The notes below the pieces were generated by a model, which saw nothing but the letters and a program-made list of their open reading frames with translations, did not search any database and was not told where the DNA came from. The position numbers and the translations under genes are program-made. A stretch of DNA of 64,000 bases, from contig NZ_LAQQ01000002.1 of NCBI RefSeq assembly GCF_000971985.1, positions 124,001 through 188,000 of the forward strand, given 5' to 3'. This DNA is from Paenibacillus dauci. Lineage in GTDB: Bacteria; Bacillota; Bacilli; Paenibacillales; Paenibacillaceae. Positions 63,084 to 64,000 of this stretch are shown piece by piece (position 1 is the first letter of the stretch; each line of letters opens with the position of its first letter).

Positions 63084-63808
63084 ACAAACCGATGACACTG
63101 GCTCGGATTATGATCGTTGAGGATGATATCGAAATATGCGATCTGATTGCCCAGACGCTGCTCGGAGAAAATTATGGCGTGATCCAAGTACATAACGGGT
63201 TGGAGGCTATTCGGGAATTTGAAGCATGCGATTACGATCTGGTGATTCTGGATATTATGCTGCCGGGTCTGGATGGACTGGAAGTGCTGCGGCGCATCCG
63301 GGAAAAGAAGAAAATCCCGGTGCTGCTTCTGTCTGCCAAGGATGCCGAGATCGACAAAATCGCCGGATTGGCCGGGGGAGCGGACGACTATCTGACCAAG
63401 CCTTTTCTGCTTGGTGAACTGTTGGCCCGGGTCAAAGCGCAGCTGCGCAGATACTTTTACTACAGTGAATCCGAGCAGCCCGCCCACAAAATATGGAAAT
63501 ACAAAGAGCTGGAGCTTGACGGCAGTACGTATCAGGTGCGGATCCGGGGAGAGCACCGGACACTGACTGCCAAAGAATTTGCCATTTTGCAACTACTGAT
63601 GTCGCAGCCGCAGCGCGTATTTACCAAATCCCAGATCTTCGAATCGGTCTGGGAAGAGCCGTATTCTTCTGATGTAGATGAGAATACGGTAATGGTGCAT
63701 ATCCGGCGGCTGCGTACGAAGATCGAAGACAAAGCGTCTTCCCCGGTATATGTTCAGACTGTCTGGGGAATCGGCTATCGTCTCGGAGGGAATGAGGAGG
63801 AGGAATAA
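63080..63808 (+). CDS. OmpR-family response regulator of the immunity cluster
   Basis: The protein has 242 residues from the ATG at 63080, overlapping the permease stop by 4 bases; the frame is open further upstream without support. The receiver domain has RIMIVEDDIEICDLIAQTLL, the phospho-aspartate in LVILDIMLPGLDG (near residue 59) and ADDYLTKPF. The winged HTH has LTAKEFAILQLLMSQPQRVF, then VHIRRLRTKIEDKASSP and GIGYRLGG. Such regulators switch on immunity transporters when the peptide is sensed. The kinase starts in the same TAATG. Confidence 0.92.
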   Translation: MNKPMTLARIMIVEDDIEICDLIAQTLLGENYGVIQVHNGLEAIREFEACDYDLVILDIMLPGLDGLEVLRRIREKKKIPVLLLSAKDAEIDKIAGLAGGADDYLTKPFLLGELLARVKAQLRRYFYYSESEQPAHKIWKYKELELDGSTYQVRIRGEHRTLTAKEFAILQLLMSQPQRVFTKSQIFESVWEEPYSSDVDENTVMVHIRRLRTKIEDKASSPVYVQTVWGIGYRLGGNEEEE

Positions 63809-64000
63809 TGACCGATATCCTGCTGGTGATCGTCAGTGTGGTCGGTGTGGCGCTTGCCATTTACATAGGAACCATTCACCGTCAGCTGCGGCAGATGGTA
63901 CAGATGCTGGACAGGCTGCAGTATGATCCGCAGCCTGCCTATTTGCATATCCGCAGCCGGATTCCGGTGATCAATCGGCTCGCCGGACAGCTCAATCTGC
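63808..64000 (+). CDS. Sensor histidine kinase, N-terminus only (cut by window edge)
   Basis: The ATG at 63808 overlaps the response-regulator stop (TAATG) and follows AGGAGGAGG. Only about 64 codons are visible. They encode one membrane segment (ILLVIVSVVGVALAIYIGTI) and the cytoplasmic start HRQLRQMVQMLDRLQ, then YLHIRSRIPVINRLAGQLNL. A single N-terminal helix with no extracellular domain fits the intramembrane-sensing kinases that work with ABC transporters. The kinase domain lies beyond the window. Confidence 0.75.
   Translation, partial: MTDILLVIVSVVGVALAIYIGTIHRQLRQMVQMLDRLQYDPQPAYLHIRSRIPVINRLAGQLNL

Overview
The window is chromosomal DNA of a low-to-mid GC Gram-positive spore-former, most likely a Paenibacillus. 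This is inferred, not matched. The reasons are strong AGGAGG-type ribosome sites, sigma-A type promoters with 17-base spacers, T-tailed hairpin terminators, an SLH-anchored surface protein, lipoprotein solute-binding proteins, an ECF sigma/DUF4179 anti-sigma pair, a VTC/DUF4956/beta-helix cluster and a lantibiotic-immunity type ABC cluster. No rRNA, tRNA, transposase, phage structural gene or CRISPR array was seen.

Layout. 1-2.5 kb: the cut end of an XRE-ImmA/IrrE gene with an acidic partner, then an MmyB-type regulator. 2.9-8.5 kb: Lrp regulator, AHSA1 protein, NAD(P)-binding protein, FAD monooxygenase, small secreted protein, and an ECF sigma/anti-sigma pair next to a CGAAAAC heptamer array. 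8.8-10.8 kb: a TetR/MFS pair whose two promoters carry the same 14-base operator in opposite orientation. 11-15.7 kb: beta-glucoside PTS, phospho-beta-glucosidase and GntR regulator. 16.4-20.9 kb: PadR-controlled efflux operon with two adaptors around a DHA2 pump. 21.1-24.8 kb: a 1232-residue kelch/BIG2/SLH surface protein.

25-30.2 kb: methylthioribose kinase in one operon with a sugar-type ABC importer, so probably a methylthioribose salvage unit. 30.9-36.5 kb: a hydrolase broken by a 2-base duplication, then a glycerate permease/kinase operon, CdaR regulator and LysE exporter. 36.9-43.6 kb: LysM protein with a 31-base repeat at its 3' end, CdsA-like enzyme, YiiX-like hydrolase, Gly/Thr-rich WGxxG protein, methyltransferase, lipid kinase and an MFS pump.

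43.9-50.5 kb: a two-component system beside a divergent operon with a VTC-domain polyphosphate polymerase, a DUF4956 membrane protein and a Cthe_2159-type beta-helix lipoprotein. Between the last two genes lies a 29-codon reading frame repeating the DUF4956 tail with only synonymous changes. 50.5-54 kb: copper-amine-oxidase-N protein, a lipoprotein and a secreted GH30 hydrolase with a cre-like site. 54.6-58.3 kb: a permease with two M20 amidohydrolases. 58.5-64 kb: a lantibiotic-immunity-like cluster (LanF-type ATPase, three related permeases, a second ATPase with degraded motifs, another permease, response regulator and the start of its kinase), cut by the right edge.

The most unusual points are the DUF4956-tail mini-ORF in the polyphosphate cluster, the degenerate second ATPase, the methylthioribose importer-kinase operon, the heptamer array, and a large nested palindrome between the PTS and glucosidase genes.
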